A stretch of 64,000 nucleotides of DNA from Palsa-506 sp963836355 (GCA_963836355.1 CAWIJO010000010.1:496001-560000), one strand, 5' to 3'; shown: positions 43,763 to 52,633, numbered from the stretch's first letter. Made by a program: numbers and translations. Notes: generated from the sequence alone by a model not told the origin.

Positions 43763-43885
43763 GGCTATCCCTCAGGGCCGGTGGTCGTACTTCAGCTCCC
43801 TTCCCGGCCAGTCATGCGCCGACACCGCCCAGGCCGTTATAACGGCCCAGCGTGCTAGGCGAAGTCGCGATGCCGCGTGCGGCGG

Positions 43886-44290
43886 TCAGCCTGCTTGGCC
43901 GCCGTCTTGCAGGGAGTCCAGCGCGGTCCGGAGCCTGGCTGCGGCCTCGTCCGCGACCGGCTGGAGTGACCGCTGCCCGGTCACCGCGACCATGACCTGC
44001 GGGTCGAGCGCTTCGACGATCGTATGGCCAGCCTCCGCCCGGACCGCCACGTTGCAGGGCAGCAGCAGCCCGATGCGGCGGTCGGCGGTCAGCGCCCGGT
44101 GCGCCAGGGTCGGGTTGCAGGCACCCAGGATGAGGTATTCCTCGATCTCCTCGCCGAGTTTGTCGCGCAGGGTGGCCTGCACGTCGATCTCGGTCAGCAC
44201 GCCGAAGCCCTGCACCTTCAGCGCGGCGCGGACATGCGCCGCCGCCTCGGCGAACGGTGCCGGCAGGCGGATGGTTATCCCGTAGTCCAT
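43886..44290 (-). CDS. DUF302 family protein
   Basis: The 134-residue protein begins MDYGITIRLPAPFAEAAAHV and has ALKVQGFGVLTEIDVQATLR, YLILGACNPTLAHRAL and IGLLLPCNVAVRAEAGHTIV. This is the complete DUF302 fold with its conserved Cys-Asn pair. The family is often linked to sulfur or metal stress operons; its activity is unknown. It lies 27 bp after the CsoR/CstR-like gene in the same direction. Confidence 0.87.
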   Translation of the reverse strand: MDYGITIRLPAPFAEAAAHVRAALKVQGFGVLTEIDVQATLRDKLGEEIEEYLILGACNPTLAHRALTADRRIGLLLPCNVAVRAEAGHTIVEALDPQVMVAVTGQRSLQPVADEAAARLRTALDSLQDGGQAG

Positions 44291-44317
44291 GTGTCCCTCC
44301 TGTTCATCGGCTCCGCT

Positions 44318-44578
44318 TCAGGAAAGGGTGAGGAACATCTTCTCCAGCTGCTCCTCGGACATCGGGGCGTCGCCGTCCGCGGCGATGCACTGCCGCATCC
44401 CGCTGGCCACGATCTTGAATCCGGCCCGGTCCAGGGCCCGCGACACCGCGGCCAGCTGGGTCACCACGTCCGCGCAGTCCCGGCCGGACTCGATCATCGC
44501 GATGACCCCGGCCAGCTGGCCCTGCGCCCGGCGCAGCCGGTTCAGCACGGCGCCGGCCGCCTGCTCGTCGATCTTCAT
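44318..44578 (-). CDS. CsoR/CstR-family repressor, probably persulfide-sensing
   Basis: The 86-residue all-helical repressor has RLRRAQGQLAGVIAMIESGR (DNA-contact helix), C35 in RDCADVVTQLAAV and C64 in GMRQC. Copper-sensing CsoR has a His four residues before the second Cys; here that position is G60. The Cys pair without His is typical of CstR, which senses sulfane sulfur. A canonical operator (44614-44629) lies 36 bp upstream, and the neighbours (TauE/SafE exporter, DUF302, DsrE, TusE) support a sulfur role. Confidence 0.83.
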   Translation of the reverse strand: MKIDEQAAGAVLNRLRRAQGQLAGVIAMIESGRDCADVVTQLAAVSRALDRAGFKIVASGMRQCIAADGDAPMSEEQLEKMFLTLS

Positions 44579-44613
44579 CAGCCGTCTCCCCTTCGCGGTC
44601 ACTGATCCGAATT

Positions 44614-44629
44614 ATACCCAGCGGGGTAT
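44614..44629. promoter_or_regulatory. CsoR/CstR operator
   Basis: ATACCC-AGCG-GGGTAT is an exact inverted repeat of the type bound by CsoR/CstR proteins (ATACCC...GGGTAT). It sits between the TauE gene and its regulator, so it would control the regulator and DUF302. Confidence 0.8.
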
Positions 44630-44643
44630 GAAGCAAGCTCAGG

Positions 44644-45417
44644 TCACGCCAGGCCAGGAAGGCTGCGCGTCAGCGTGTACCCGGCGACTATCACGATCAG
44701 CGCGGTGAACGCCGCGCTCAGCCGCCGCGGGTCGGCCCGGCCGGCCAGGCCGCTGCCGGCCAGCGCGCCGATCACGGCGGCTGCGGTGAAGGCCCCGACG
44801 AGGGGCCAGTTCAGCGCCAGGCCGCCGTGGCCGGCCCGCGCCGCCAGCGCGGCCGCGCTGTTCACCGCGATGACCACCAGCGAGGTTCCGGCCGCGGTCG
44901 GCAGGTCGAACCCGAGCACCAGCACCAGCACAGGGACCACCACGAAGCCGCCGCCGACCCCGAAGAACCCGGTGACCAGCCCGACGCCGGTAGCCGCGGC
45001 CGCGACCAGGATCGCATGCCGCCCATCGCGGGCCGGGACGCCGCCGCGGGCCGGGCCCTGATCACCGCGGCGGATGATCATCATGGCCGCCACGGCCAGC
45101 ATCAGCACGCCGAATCCGGCCAGCAGCACGTCGGCCGGGACCGCGGCGCTGGCCAGTGATCCGGCATAAGAGCCGGCGATGCCCAGGCCGCCGAAGATCA
45201 CCCCGGCCCTGAGCCCGGCCCGCCCGGCGCGGGCATGCGCGATCGCGCCGGCCACCGCGGCGATGCCGACCACCAGCAGCGAGGCGGTCACGGCCCGGTG
45301 CGCGCTTTGCCCGAGGAGGTAGACCAGGGCCGGGACGGTGAGGATGGAACCGCCGCCGCCGAGCGCGCCGAGGCTGATCCCGATCAGCAGCCCGGCCGCG
45401 ACGGCGATCAGGGCCAT
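44644..45417 (-). CDS. TauE/SafE-family anion exporter
   Basis: The 257-residue protein has eight predicted helices with the family's repeated glycine motifs: AAGLLIGISLGALGGGGSIL near the N-terminus and VGLVTGFFGVGGGFVVVPVL in the second repeat. It is thought to move sulfite, sulfoacetate or similar anions across the membrane. It is the first gene of a likely operon with the CstR-like repressor and DUF302. It lies 67 bp upstream of the repressor, with the operator in between, so the operator may also create an internal promoter. Confidence 0.87.
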   Translation of the reverse strand: MALIAVAAGLLIGISLGALGGGGSILTVPALVYLLGQSAHRAVTASLLVVGIAAVAGAIAHARAGRAGLRAGVIFGGLGIAGSYAGSLASAAVPADVLLAGFGVLMLAVAAMMIIRRGDQGPARGGVPARDGRHAILVAAAATGVGLVTGFFGVGGGFVVVPVLVLVLGFDLPTAAGTSLVVIAVNSAAALAARAGHGGLALNWPLVGAFTAAAVIGALAGSGLAGRADPRRLSAAFTALIVIVAGYTLTRSLPGLA

Positions 45418-45659
45418 CTGGTCACAGCACCCGGACCGAATACAGCGCGGCGATACGCAGGATCACTGTCGGGCTGTATCACGGCAAAGTCCACGGCACC
45501 AGGACCGCGACACGCTCCACCAGGCCGGGCCTGTGGCTTGGTTCATCCAGGTCGCCTCAAGGTCCGTCTTGTGCCTGCCCTTGACCTCTCTCAGACAAGT
45601 GCGGCATGGCCAGGGGCAATTCAAGCCCGGGCGCTCAACTCTGCGCGTGGTGACCATTA
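45418..45659. other. Short intergenic region
   Basis: No gene or clear regulatory element is seen. It carries the promoter of the TauE gene. Confidence 0.4.
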
Positions 45660-45959
45660 TCACGTGAAAATGATCTGGCCGCCGGCAGCCAGATCGTAGA
45701 ACTCACCGACAGTGATGATGTCGGCGCAAGTGGCAAGGTGCAGGCCAGGGTTGCCGACGGTAGCGAGCTTGATGTGCTCATGCCGGGCCTTATGGATGGC
45801 GTCGAGTCCGAAGAAGGTGAAGAACAGGTTTGCCTCGATGCCCTCGGCGCGGGCGCCGTTGGCCATGATCAGCGCCGGGTAGATGCCTTCCAGCGAGCCC
45901 TTGGACACGATAATGGAAACCTTCTCGATCTTGCCGTTAGCGCTGGCGCTGTCAGCCAT
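45660..45959 (-). CDS. DsrE/DrsH-like protein, shortened
   Basis: The 99-residue frame begins KIEKVSIIVSKGSLEGIYPA with LIMANGARAEGIEANLFFTF (GxxA helix and FFTFFGL) and ends DIITVGEFYDLAAGGQIIFT, both typical of DrsH proteins of sulfur-oxidising operons. About 50-60 residues that normally join KLATVGNPG to the final strand, and contain the conserved Cys, are missing. The frame stays open, so it may be a functional short variant or an in-frame deletion. Confidence 0.7.
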   Translation of the reverse strand: MADSASANGKIEKVSIIVSKGSLEGIYPALIMANGARAEGIEANLFFTFFGLDAIHKARHEHIKLATVGNPGLHLATCADIITVGEFYDLAAGGQIIFT

Positions 45960-45982
45960 GATGCACCGTCCTGTGCTGGTGT

Positions 45983-46300
45983 TCAGATGCAGCCGCGCGG
46001 CTTCGGGATGCCGGCGATCTTCGCGGCCAGCTTGGCTGGCCCCTTCGGGAAGAGCTCGTACAGCTCCTTGATGCTCACCCCGGAGGTCTTGCTCAACGCG
46101 CGCACGCTTGGGCCTGTGCCCTTCTCGGCGTACTCGTGCCGCATGAACTTGACGACCTGCCAGTGCAGTTCAGCCATCGCTTGGATGCCGGCTTCTGCGG
46201 CGATCTGCGGTGCCATCTCCTCGCGCCATTGCTGCGGGTCGGTGAAGAAGCCTTCGTCGTTAACAGTGACCTCAGCGTCTGCGTAAACCTTGACGGGCAT
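45983..46300 (-). CDS. TusE/DsrC-family sulfur-relay protein
   Basis: The 105-residue protein starts MPVKVYADAEVTVNDEGFFT with GAGGAAGGG 8 nt upstream. It has PQQWREEMAPQIAAEAGI and ends KLAAKIAGIPKPRGCI, with the essential penultimate Cys. As in TusE, and unlike dissimilatory DsrC, there is no second Cys about ten residues earlier. It would accept persulfide in a sulfur-transfer chain. DsrE follows and an SQR remnant precedes it, the usual DsrE-TusE-SQR arrangement. Confidence 0.82.
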   Translation of the reverse strand: MPVKVYADAEVTVNDEGFFTDPQQWREEMAPQIAAEAGIQAMAELHWQVVKFMRHEYAEKGTGPSVRALSKTSGVSIKELYELFPKGPAKLAAKIAGIPKPRGCI

Positions 46301-46302
46301 GA

Positions 46303-46566
46303 TCAGGCCCTTCCTCTCGTGTCGCTGAGCGGGCCGGCAGATGCGCGGTCCTCCGCCTGGGCGGGTTCGAGCCGCTTGCCTGCAAGCGGCATGTCTGCGC
46401 CCACGCCAGGGATGTCGCGTCCCGGCAGCAGCATGTGCCAGTAGAACCACTGGAATGCGAGCTTTCCTAGGTGGTTAAGACGGGACTCCTTCAGTAGTGG
46501 AAGGCCGACGCGGCCCGGGAACCGTCCGGTAACAGGTTGGGTGTCGTAGTTGAAGTCGATCAGCAT
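46303..46566 (-). pseudogene. Sulfide:quinone-oxidoreductase-like flavoprotein, C-terminal fragment
   Basis: Codons read MLIDFNYDTQPVTGRFPGRV, then PLLKESRLNHLGKLAFQWFY and WHMLLPGRDIPG. This matches the C-terminal membrane-binding helices of SQR-type flavoproteins (LLKESRLNH.GKLAF..IYW..LLPGR). The FAD-binding domains are gone. It lies 3 bp before the TusE-like gene in operon spacing, so it may now serve only as a leader. Confidence 0.7.
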
Positions 46567-46954
46567 TGCCTTGCCGCGCCGCCGAGCAGGCCGGCACTTC
46601 CCGCGCGGACTGGGTCCGCCACGCCCTCGCCCAGGCAGCCCGCAAAGCCAACTGACACCCGGGCACTAGCCACCGCATCAGACGGGCAGCCGGAGACCAC
46701 GATCCGCGAGGCACGGCACACCCGGTAGAGAGACGCTGCGCCGCATTGCGTGGCCAGTGTCTTCTCAACGATCACCCGAGGAACGCTGACTCCGGATGGT
46801 CGGGTGATGTTCGTCGACGATGGCCACCGCACGAGCCACGAACTGGTCGAGGGCCCGGGGTCCTCGACGAGCGCTCGCTGCGAGAACTGGGCTAGATGAT
46901 TGAGGTCAAGCCACTGGCTGGCCCGTTCTTCCTAGGGCTCGGCGGACGAGTCGG
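46567..46954. other. Region with two small remnants
   Basis: The plus strand at 46577-46648 reads EQAGTSRADWVRHALAQAAR followed by KAN and a stop, like the end of a ribbon-helix-helix antitoxin. The plus strand at about 46795-46895 reads GRVMFVDDGHRTSHELVEGP, like the middle of a SAM-dependent methyltransferase. Neither has a start. Confidence 0.4.
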
Positions 46955-47518
46955 CTAGCGCGCTACGCGGTAGCGGAGGTAGACGACTCTCGAGCTGAAG
47001 GTGCGGGTCTCGACGAGTTCGAGATCCACCCGGCGCTCGCGCTGGGGGAAGAACGGAATGCCACCGCCAACCAGCACCGGGTAGACCCTGGCCCGGTACT
47101 CGTCGATCAGGCCCAGCGCGGCCGCCTCGGCGGCGAGAGTCGCGCCGCCGATCGCGATGCCGCCCTTCGCCGGCCCGGCTCGCAACCGCGCGATCTCCTC
47201 CGCCAGGCCGCCGGAGGCCAGGCGGGCATTGCCCTGCACCGCCGGCAGCGTGGTGGAGAACACCACCTTCGGGAGCGGCTTCCAGATCGCGGCCCACTCG
47301 AGCATCGAGCCGTCGAGCGATGGATCCTGGCCGGCGGTCTCCCAGTACAGCATCGTCTCGTACAGCCCTCGTCCCAGCAGGTGGACGCCGACCTCTCGTA
47401 TCTCGTCGGTGACGAAGCGAAAGACCTCCTCGTCGGGCGCCGTCCAGCCGAAGCCGCCGTCCGGCCCGACGATGTAGCCGTCAAGTGAGACGCCCATCGA
47501 ATAGGTCACGCTGCGCAT
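46955..47518 (-). CDS. Dihydrofolate-reductase-like (RibD C-terminal domain) protein
   Basis: The 187-residue protein begins MRSVTYSMGVSLDGYIVGPD (the VSLDGY start of RibD_C proteins) and has VGVHLLGRGLYETMLYWETA, KPLPKVVFSTTL, GGIAIGGATLAAEAAALGLI and PVLVGGGIPFFP. It is a soluble NADPH-dependent reductase of unknown substrate. The ATG has GAGGAGGAC 5 nt upstream, which rules out a longer start. It stands alone. Confidence 0.87.
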   Translation of the reverse strand: MRSVTYSMGVSLDGYIVGPDGGFGWTAPDEEVFRFVTDEIREVGVHLLGRGLYETMLYWETAGQDPSLDGSMLEWAAIWKPLPKVVFSTTLPAVQGNARLASGGLAEEIARLRAGPAKGGIAIGGATLAAEAAALGLIDEYRARVYPVLVGGGIPFFPQRERRVDLELVETRTFSSRVVYLRYRVAR

Positions 47519-47737
47519 CAGAAGTCCTCCTCGGTAACGGGTTCGACAGTACGACCGCCGGACGCCGCAGAACTCATCGCGGCTCGCGGGACAGGGCAAA
47601 CGTTGCCAGTTACGGCACTAGTCGTTCTGCTTTCGAGATCGGAAATCACGCGAATCAGCAAAGGCGACGCTGATCCTCAGTTGCGGAAGCACCAAGCCTG
47701 TCCATCGGTATAACTCCGTCGCGAATGATGATATTCG

Positions 47738-48265
47738 TCAACCAGCTAGTAGTGCGACCAAAATACCGGATATTCCGCCAGCAATACCGGCGACTGCGAG
47801 CCATCGCCCGCGCAAGCTCGGCTTAACCGAGATGTTGTACATCGCCCAAATCGCGACTGGTATGGCAGCGGCTGACATCACAATGCCGAGCACGTAGTCT
47901 GCGTAGTGGTCAACGGAGTCTCTTGTTCCGTTAGAGAGAATGAGCACAAGTCCCCACAGGCCAAGCACCAATGCGCCACTCGCCTTGCCACTTCGACCGG
48001 GCTCTCCGCTAGCTGCGACTTTTCTGGTCTCTGGTACAGTCCGGCCGGTTGGTTGTGACGGCTCAGCTTTTGCCTTGGGAGCTGAGGGTTTTGCTGGAAC
48101 TGGCCCTACGGGCCCGCCGCGATCTGCGCTCGGCGGTCGGCGGCTCCGACGTTGGTCGACCAAAGTCAGCACGGCCACGCCGGCGCTCACAACCGCTGCC
48201 ACCGTACTGAGTATGTCGGTGGTAGTGCTCAACTTCCGCCGCTCTCCGAGACGATGGCTCGCCAA
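47738..48265 (-). CDS. Hypothetical membrane protein (175 aa)
   Basis: There is an N-terminal helix (ILSTVAAVVSAGVAVLTLVD), a Pro/Ala/Lys-rich linker (PVGPVPAKPSAPKAKAEPSQ), then three helices: ASGALVLGLWGLVLILS, YVLGIVMSAAAIPVAIWAMY and WLAVAGIAGGISGILVALLA. GC content is lower than around it, suggesting recent arrival. No family is recognised. Confidence 0.55.
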   Translation of the reverse strand: MASHRLGERRKLSTTTDILSTVAAVVSAGVAVLTLVDQRRSRRPPSADRGGPVGPVPAKPSAPKAKAEPSQPTGRTVPETRKVAASGEPGRSGKASGALVLGLWGLVLILSNGTRDSVDHYADYVLGIVMSAAAIPVAIWAMYNISVKPSLRGRWLAVAGIAGGISGILVALLAG

Positions 48266-48617
48266 TCATACTGATTTGAGCGAGGATGAAGGTAGCTGTT
48301 CGGCCAGAGCTGGTGATCGTTCCGAGTCTACGGGCGGCCGACCTCGGCAGGCCGACTATGGTTCTTAGCCGTTGGTGGGGTTTCAGCGGGCAGAGTGATG
48401 GCGCGGATCGCCAGAGTGGCCGTGACCTAGCCGTAACCGGCATCTCACGCGGACGACCGTGGCTCATGCCGCCAAGTACCATAACGATGTTGTTCACAAC
48501 TCTGATCGTGGAGACTCTCGCCTCATCAAGCGTAGAATCATCCATCTAGAGTCCGGGCCGACAGCGCTGCCTGCCGCCCTGCTCAAGGTCCTGGAGCTGC
48601 CGGAGGACAAAGGTCGA
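48266..48617. other. Region without a supported gene
   Basis: Lower-GC sequence with short frames only. Coding resemblance begins at about 48618 on the plus strand. Confidence 0.4.
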
Positions 48618-49010
48618 AGAGCTGCGGACGCTGCTGGACCGGACGACGCTGGTCAGCGTTATCGAGGCGTCGAAGCGGATCGCCGACCGGCTCGACTTCC
48701 TGACCGGCCTCGACGCTCTCATCTTCGACACCGATTCGAAGCGGCAGGCGCTGGAGCGTCGGCAGCTGCACCGCATTCTGGCCAACGAAACCTGGGTGTT
48801 CGGCGAGGAATGGGCTCTGACCGGCGACGATGACCGGCTGACCCAGGTGCTCGCCTGCACCTGCACCTGCTCGGCGACGACGTGGATCTCGCGAGCCTGC
48901 CGCCGGTGCTACGCGAGGACGGCAGCAACGCGATCCCGGACCTGGTGTTGTCCCGGACGATGGAGACTGCCGAGAACAAGCTATAGCACCTGGTCGCGGA
49001 ACTCATGCGT
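48618..49010 (+). pseudogene. GHKL-type ATPase-like protein, internal fragment
   Basis: Codons read VEELRTLLDRTTLVSVIEAS, then RLDFLTGLDALIFDTDSKRQ, HRILANETWVFGEEWALTGD. After a frameshift near 48862 it continues LGDDVDLASLPPVLREDGSN with AIPDLVLSRTMETAENKL and a stop. It resembles the C-terminal half of large actinobacterial ATP-binding proteins with an HSP90-like ATPase. The ATPase domain itself is not found. Confidence 0.5.
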
Positions 49011-49261
49011 TCACCGGTGCGCACCCCGAGCTGGTTACCAATTCCGACTGGCCGGGCAGCGCTGCCAAGTAGATGGCACCGCGCCGGCTAACCTCCCACT
49101 CGCCGCGCCGAGGCGCTAGGCGCCATGCATCCAGACCGGCAGATCTTGAGCGGATCTGAGATGCACTCTCATGCCGCAGGCCAGCGCGTTCGCTGCTAGA
49201 AGTCAGCCCTACGCGGGTTACTGCGGGATGAGGAGACGGCACCATCACACCGGGAGCCTCG

Positions 49262-49590
49262 ATGAAAAGGTATGTGCTGACCGGGGCCCCCGGTGCTGGC
49301 AAGACGTCGGTCCTGCGCGTCCTGCAAGAACAGGGCTTTGCTGTGGTTGAGGAGGCCGCGACTGACGTGATCAGCTGCGAGCAGCGGAGGGGAGTCGCCG
49401 AGCCGTGGCGGCACGTTTACTTTATCGACAAGGTCACCGAGCTTCAGCGACAGCTGCAGCAGGAGCCGGTGGCGGGCGATGCGCTGGTCCAGGTGCATGA
49501 CCGGTCACCGCTGTGCACCTTGGCCCTGGCCCGGTACCTGGGGCATCCGGTGACGCCTCTGCTCGCAGGGGAGGTCAACAAGCGCTTGCC
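49262..49590 (+). pseudogene. AAA-family ATPase/kinase, truncated after the N-terminal half
   Basis: ATG starts MKRYVLTGAPGAGKTSVLRV (P-loop GAPGAGKT), then GFAVVEEAATDVISCEQRRG, VYFIDKVTELQRQLQQEP and VQVHDRSPLCTLALARYLG. This matches small single-domain AAA kinases of about 180 residues. After about 110 residues homology stops. The following codons (49640-49780: LDWVFISPAGGYVAWAAG) look like a scrap of an NmrA-like reductase. The frame stays open beyond, but the product would be chimeric. Confidence 0.6.
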
Positions 49591-49779
49591 GGCCACCGCG
49601 AACGTGCACTCTTCTGCAGGACAGGAAGCTGGGGGCGTTCAGAGTGCCATCGTGTGCCCCGTTCTGGGCCGACGCGGTCCGGGCGATGCTCGCGGGCAAG
49701 GCCCCGCAGGGCCTGGATTGGGTTTTCATCAGCCCGGCCGGCGGCTACGTGGCCTGGGCGGCAGGGCACCCCAAGACGA

Positions 49780-50588
49780 CTACTCCTCGGTGACGTCCTC
49801 GTCGGCCCTCGCTTCGAGTTCACGCTGGGGTCCACCCGCTGCGTGCTTGCCACGCTTCTTCGGCTTGAAGAGCCCGGAAACACCGTCGCCAACCGCGCCA
49901 GCAGCTCCGGCGATTGCACCGCCAACGCCCTTCACCGCGGTCAGTGCCTGCGGCTCGTCGGGCACACCGTCACCGTCGAGATCGACGCTACGGAATGGGC
50001 GGGTGACTACATCAGCGGCACTCGCGACGCCAGTCCCTACCGCGACGGCGCCAGTGCTCACACCCGCACCGACAGCTTTCGCGGCGTCCTTGAGCGCCTC
50101 CAGCGCCCTATTCGGGTCGTTATCCGCCTTCTCGGGCTTCGCGGGACCGTCTAGATAGGCCGGGAACGTGTCGGGCGCGTCCGAAAATGCCGACCGTGCA
50201 GCGTCGACCACTTCACGCCCGAAGACGAATCGGGTGATTCCACCGACGAGCGCTCCGGCGCCGTATTCGGCTGCCGCCTGCTGCCTGCCGTCGAGTCCGC
50301 TGCGGATGTCTTCAAGGACCCCGGTCTGCCCACCGTGATGGCCGCACCGGCGACGCTGATCGCGGTGACATAGTGGTGCTCCAGCATGCTGATGATCTCG
50401 GCGGGTGTTGCGTCGGGATTCCGGCGGCGCACCCACTTGACGTACTTGCGAGCGATACCGCGACGCCCCCTGACAGCCTTGTCGATCTCGCGCTCGGCGT
50501 CCTTATCGACGAGCTCCGCCTCCAGCGTGACGTCCCCGGGGTCGAGGTCACAGACACGCGGTGGGACGGTCAGATTCCCGTCGGCCAT
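49780..50588 (-). pseudogene. EcsC-like protein with Ca-binding-like loop, split by a frameshift
   Basis: The first frame (from ATG 50588) reads MADGNLTVPPRVCDLDPGDV, then RKYVKWVRRRNPDATPAEII with EHHYVTAISVAGAAITV, an EcsC-like start. Near 50325 the frame shifts, and the second half continues AAAEYGAGALVGGITRFVFG to RSVDLDGDGVPDEPQALTAV and VGDGVSGLFKPKKRGKHAAG. DLDGDGVPDE is a canonical DxDxDG calcium loop. A single disruption could be a sequencing error. Role unknown. Confidence 0.6.
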
Positions 50589-51094
50589 GGTTCATCCCCC
50601 CGTCGCCAGGCGACCCGCGCCCGGGCGGGCGAGCTCCGCTATCAGCTCGTGCAGCCCGGCCCGCTCCGCCAGGCCCGTCACCGGGGCCAGGCCGACGTGT
50701 GCGACCAGGGCGGGATCATCGAACGTGACGCGAGTCCTCGCGCGGGCATGAGACAATCGCACTTACGGGCTGTCCTCTCGAACCGGGCCGGCAGAGCTTC
50801 GCAACTCCTAGCATCCCAGGACAGAGGGCACCTTTTCATTAAAACGCTGGCCAAAATCGGGACTTTCGCCCGTGGATTCAGGCTAAAAGGCCTAGCATGC
50901 GTCGGCGATTTGTGGGTCAAAGGAACGGATCTCCGCACAGGGCCAAGCGAATGGCTGATACGTGCATTGCCAGCAATACCCGGGCCTGAGGATCCTCGAT
51001 ACCATACTCGGGCGGGCGGCTCCAGGGCATCCATGACATCCTGAACCCTCAGCCTGACGTCGCATTCCTATCCTGGAAGCCAGGCGCGGACTCG
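50589..51094. other. Intergenic region
   Basis: It has several short frames but no family resemblance. The segment 50800-50960 is AT-richer than average and could contain the promoter for the acetyltransferase. No repeat is seen. Confidence 0.4.
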
Positions 51095-51724
51095 ATGCTT
51101 CTGGTGGGCTGGGCGGGCGCGCATACTGACAGTGTGGATATCTTGCCGCCGCCGGAGGGCGTCTTGACCGATGGTGTCGTGTCGCTGCGTATGCCGTCGG
51201 TCAGGAATGTTGATGCCCTGGTTGACTATGCCTCCGAGCAAGACGGCGGTCTGGGCAGCGCATGGCTGCCGGCGCTTAGGGCTGGCGCGTCGAGAGAGCA
51301 CTGTCTGTGGATGATTGCCGACTGGCTGTCCGGGTGGTCTGGGGGCGGCAGCTATAACGGGCCTGCGCTCTTCCTGACCGTCGCACAGAGCCCAATGCCC
51401 GTCGGCCTGGTCGGGTTCGTTTCCAGGGATGCGGGCACGGTCGGGCTCGTCTTCGGTGTGGCACCTTCCTGGCGAGGCGGGGGCCTGGCGACTCGGGCCG
51501 TCATGCTTGCCGTCGGCTGGCTTGTTCGCGAGCGTGGCGCAAAGACTGTGAAGCTTCAGCTCGACCGCGATTCCCCGTCGTGTCATCGGGTAGCGGTCAA
51601 GGCCGGCTTTTCTGCGGCGGGGACCGTCAGCCGTGTCGTCCAGGCGACCGGCGAGGTAGTCGAAGACCTCCTCTACATCATCGAGGCGGGAGAGCTCGCC
51701 GTTCCGCATAATGCCCTCGGCTGA
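51095..51724 (+). CDS. GNAT-family N-acetyltransferase
   Basis: The 209-residue protein contains LTDGVVSLRMPSVRNVDALV (RimJ-like start), SPMPVGLVGFVSRDAGTVGL, VFGVAPSWRGGGLATRAVML with the acetyl-CoA loop (RGGGLA), and VKLQLDRDSPSCHRVAVKAG (the N-x-x-S helix variant). It is similar to RimJ/RimL-type acetyltransferases acting on protein N-termini or small amines. The start may be GTG 51134 instead; neither start has a good Shine-Dalgarno. Confidence 0.8.
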   Translation: MLLVGWAGAHTDSVDILPPPEGVLTDGVVSLRMPSVRNVDALVDYASEQDGGLGSAWLPALRAGASREHCLWMIADWLSGWSGGGSYNGPALFLTVAQSPMPVGLVGFVSRDAGTVGLVFGVAPSWRGGGLATRAVMLAVGWLVRERGAKTVKLQLDRDSPSCHRVAVKAGFSAAGTVSRVVQATGEVVEDLLYIIEAGELAVPHNALG

Positions 51725-52195
51725 CCGAACTGGGCACGGCTGCCGCTCGGTGGCCTGGCGGCGGGCGCAAATGGTGCTGCTGTCAGCCCAGGGCATGGAC
51801 GTGGCCGGGACGGGAGGCGTCCACGGTGTCGGCGAGGTAGCGCAGCACGGTGCCGCGGCGGACCGAAGGCCCTCGGCGACGATGACCGGGTCGAGGGTGG
51901 TGACCAGGCGCCCTGTTGGCTTCGTCAGCTGGCATTTCGCCCGCGCAGCCGATCACCTCGCCCAGCCGTTCCCGCACAGTAACCGCGCCAGGAGCGCTGG
52001 TCGTCATGGCCTACTCCCTCGACCGAACTCAAGCGCCAGGCCGATCGGCGACCGGCCCGCTAGCATCACCGGCCTCACTGCGGCAAGAGCCGGACAGCCC
52101 GCCGCGGAACAGGAGGCGGCCGGTGATGCTGACCCGGCCATTCCAGGCCGTGCCGGCCGGTTCAGGGAACCACCGCCGGAGTTGGTGTCGTTGGT
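51725..52195. other. Region with an IS630 scrap
   Basis: The plus strand at 51747-51815 reads AWRRAQMVLLSAQGMDVAGT, like the N-terminal HTH of IS630-family transposases. The frame is lost at once. Nothing else is supported. Confidence 0.4.
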
Positions 52196-52633
52196 CTAAA
52201 TGGAGGAGCTCCTGGTCCCTGGTGCCTGCAGGCCGGTCACGGAGCTGGGGCGTATCCGGACCCAGAAGGGACGTTTTACGGCGGTAGCCCAGGGGTGCAG
52301 GCCGAGGCGCCCGAGGCGCTGGATCTCGGCTTCCTCGTCCACCATGTCGGCGCGGCCGGTCACCAGCACGCTCCACCCGGACCGGGCCTGCCGGTCGTAG
52401 TCGTCGGCCTCGAACGCGACCAGGCCTTGTTCCCCGGCTGCGGCGAGCTTCGACCCGCGGGCGGTGCGGAAGACCACGTCCTGCGCGTCCATGGCATGGT
52501 TCACCGGCAAGATCACCAGCTCGCCGTCCGCGCAGAAGCTGACCCGGCCCAGCGGGACCGACGCGAGCAACCGCAGGCACTCCTCGAACGGCAAGATCTC
52601 AAGCCCAGCGTGGTCGGTCGGATGCCCTGGCAT
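52196..52633 (-). CDS. PPOX-type flavin/F420-binding protein, copy 2
   Basis: The 145-residue paralogue of the protein at 35794-36231 reads MPGHPTDHAGLEILPFEECL, then LPVNHAMDAQDVVFRTARGS and KRPFWVRIRPSSVTGLQAPG. ATG follows GGAGGTGGAC. It is divergent from the intact Acg-type nitroreductase. The 296-bp gap holds DosR-like boxes, a common pairing in dormancy regulons. Its exact activity is unknown. Confidence 0.85.
   Translation of the reverse strand: MPGHPTDHAGLEILPFEECLRLLASVPLGRVSFCADGELVILPVNHAMDAQDVVFRTARGSKLAAAGEQGLVAFEADDYDRQARSGWSVLVTGRADMVDEEAEIQRLGRLGLHPWATAVKRPFWVRIRPSSVTGLQAPGTRSSSI

Noticed and set aside
44614..44629. Interpretation of the operator/regulator as a copper (CsoR) system
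   Set aside because: The copper-binding His is replaced by Gly and no copper ATPase or chaperone is nearby. The sulfur-related neighbours fit CstR better.
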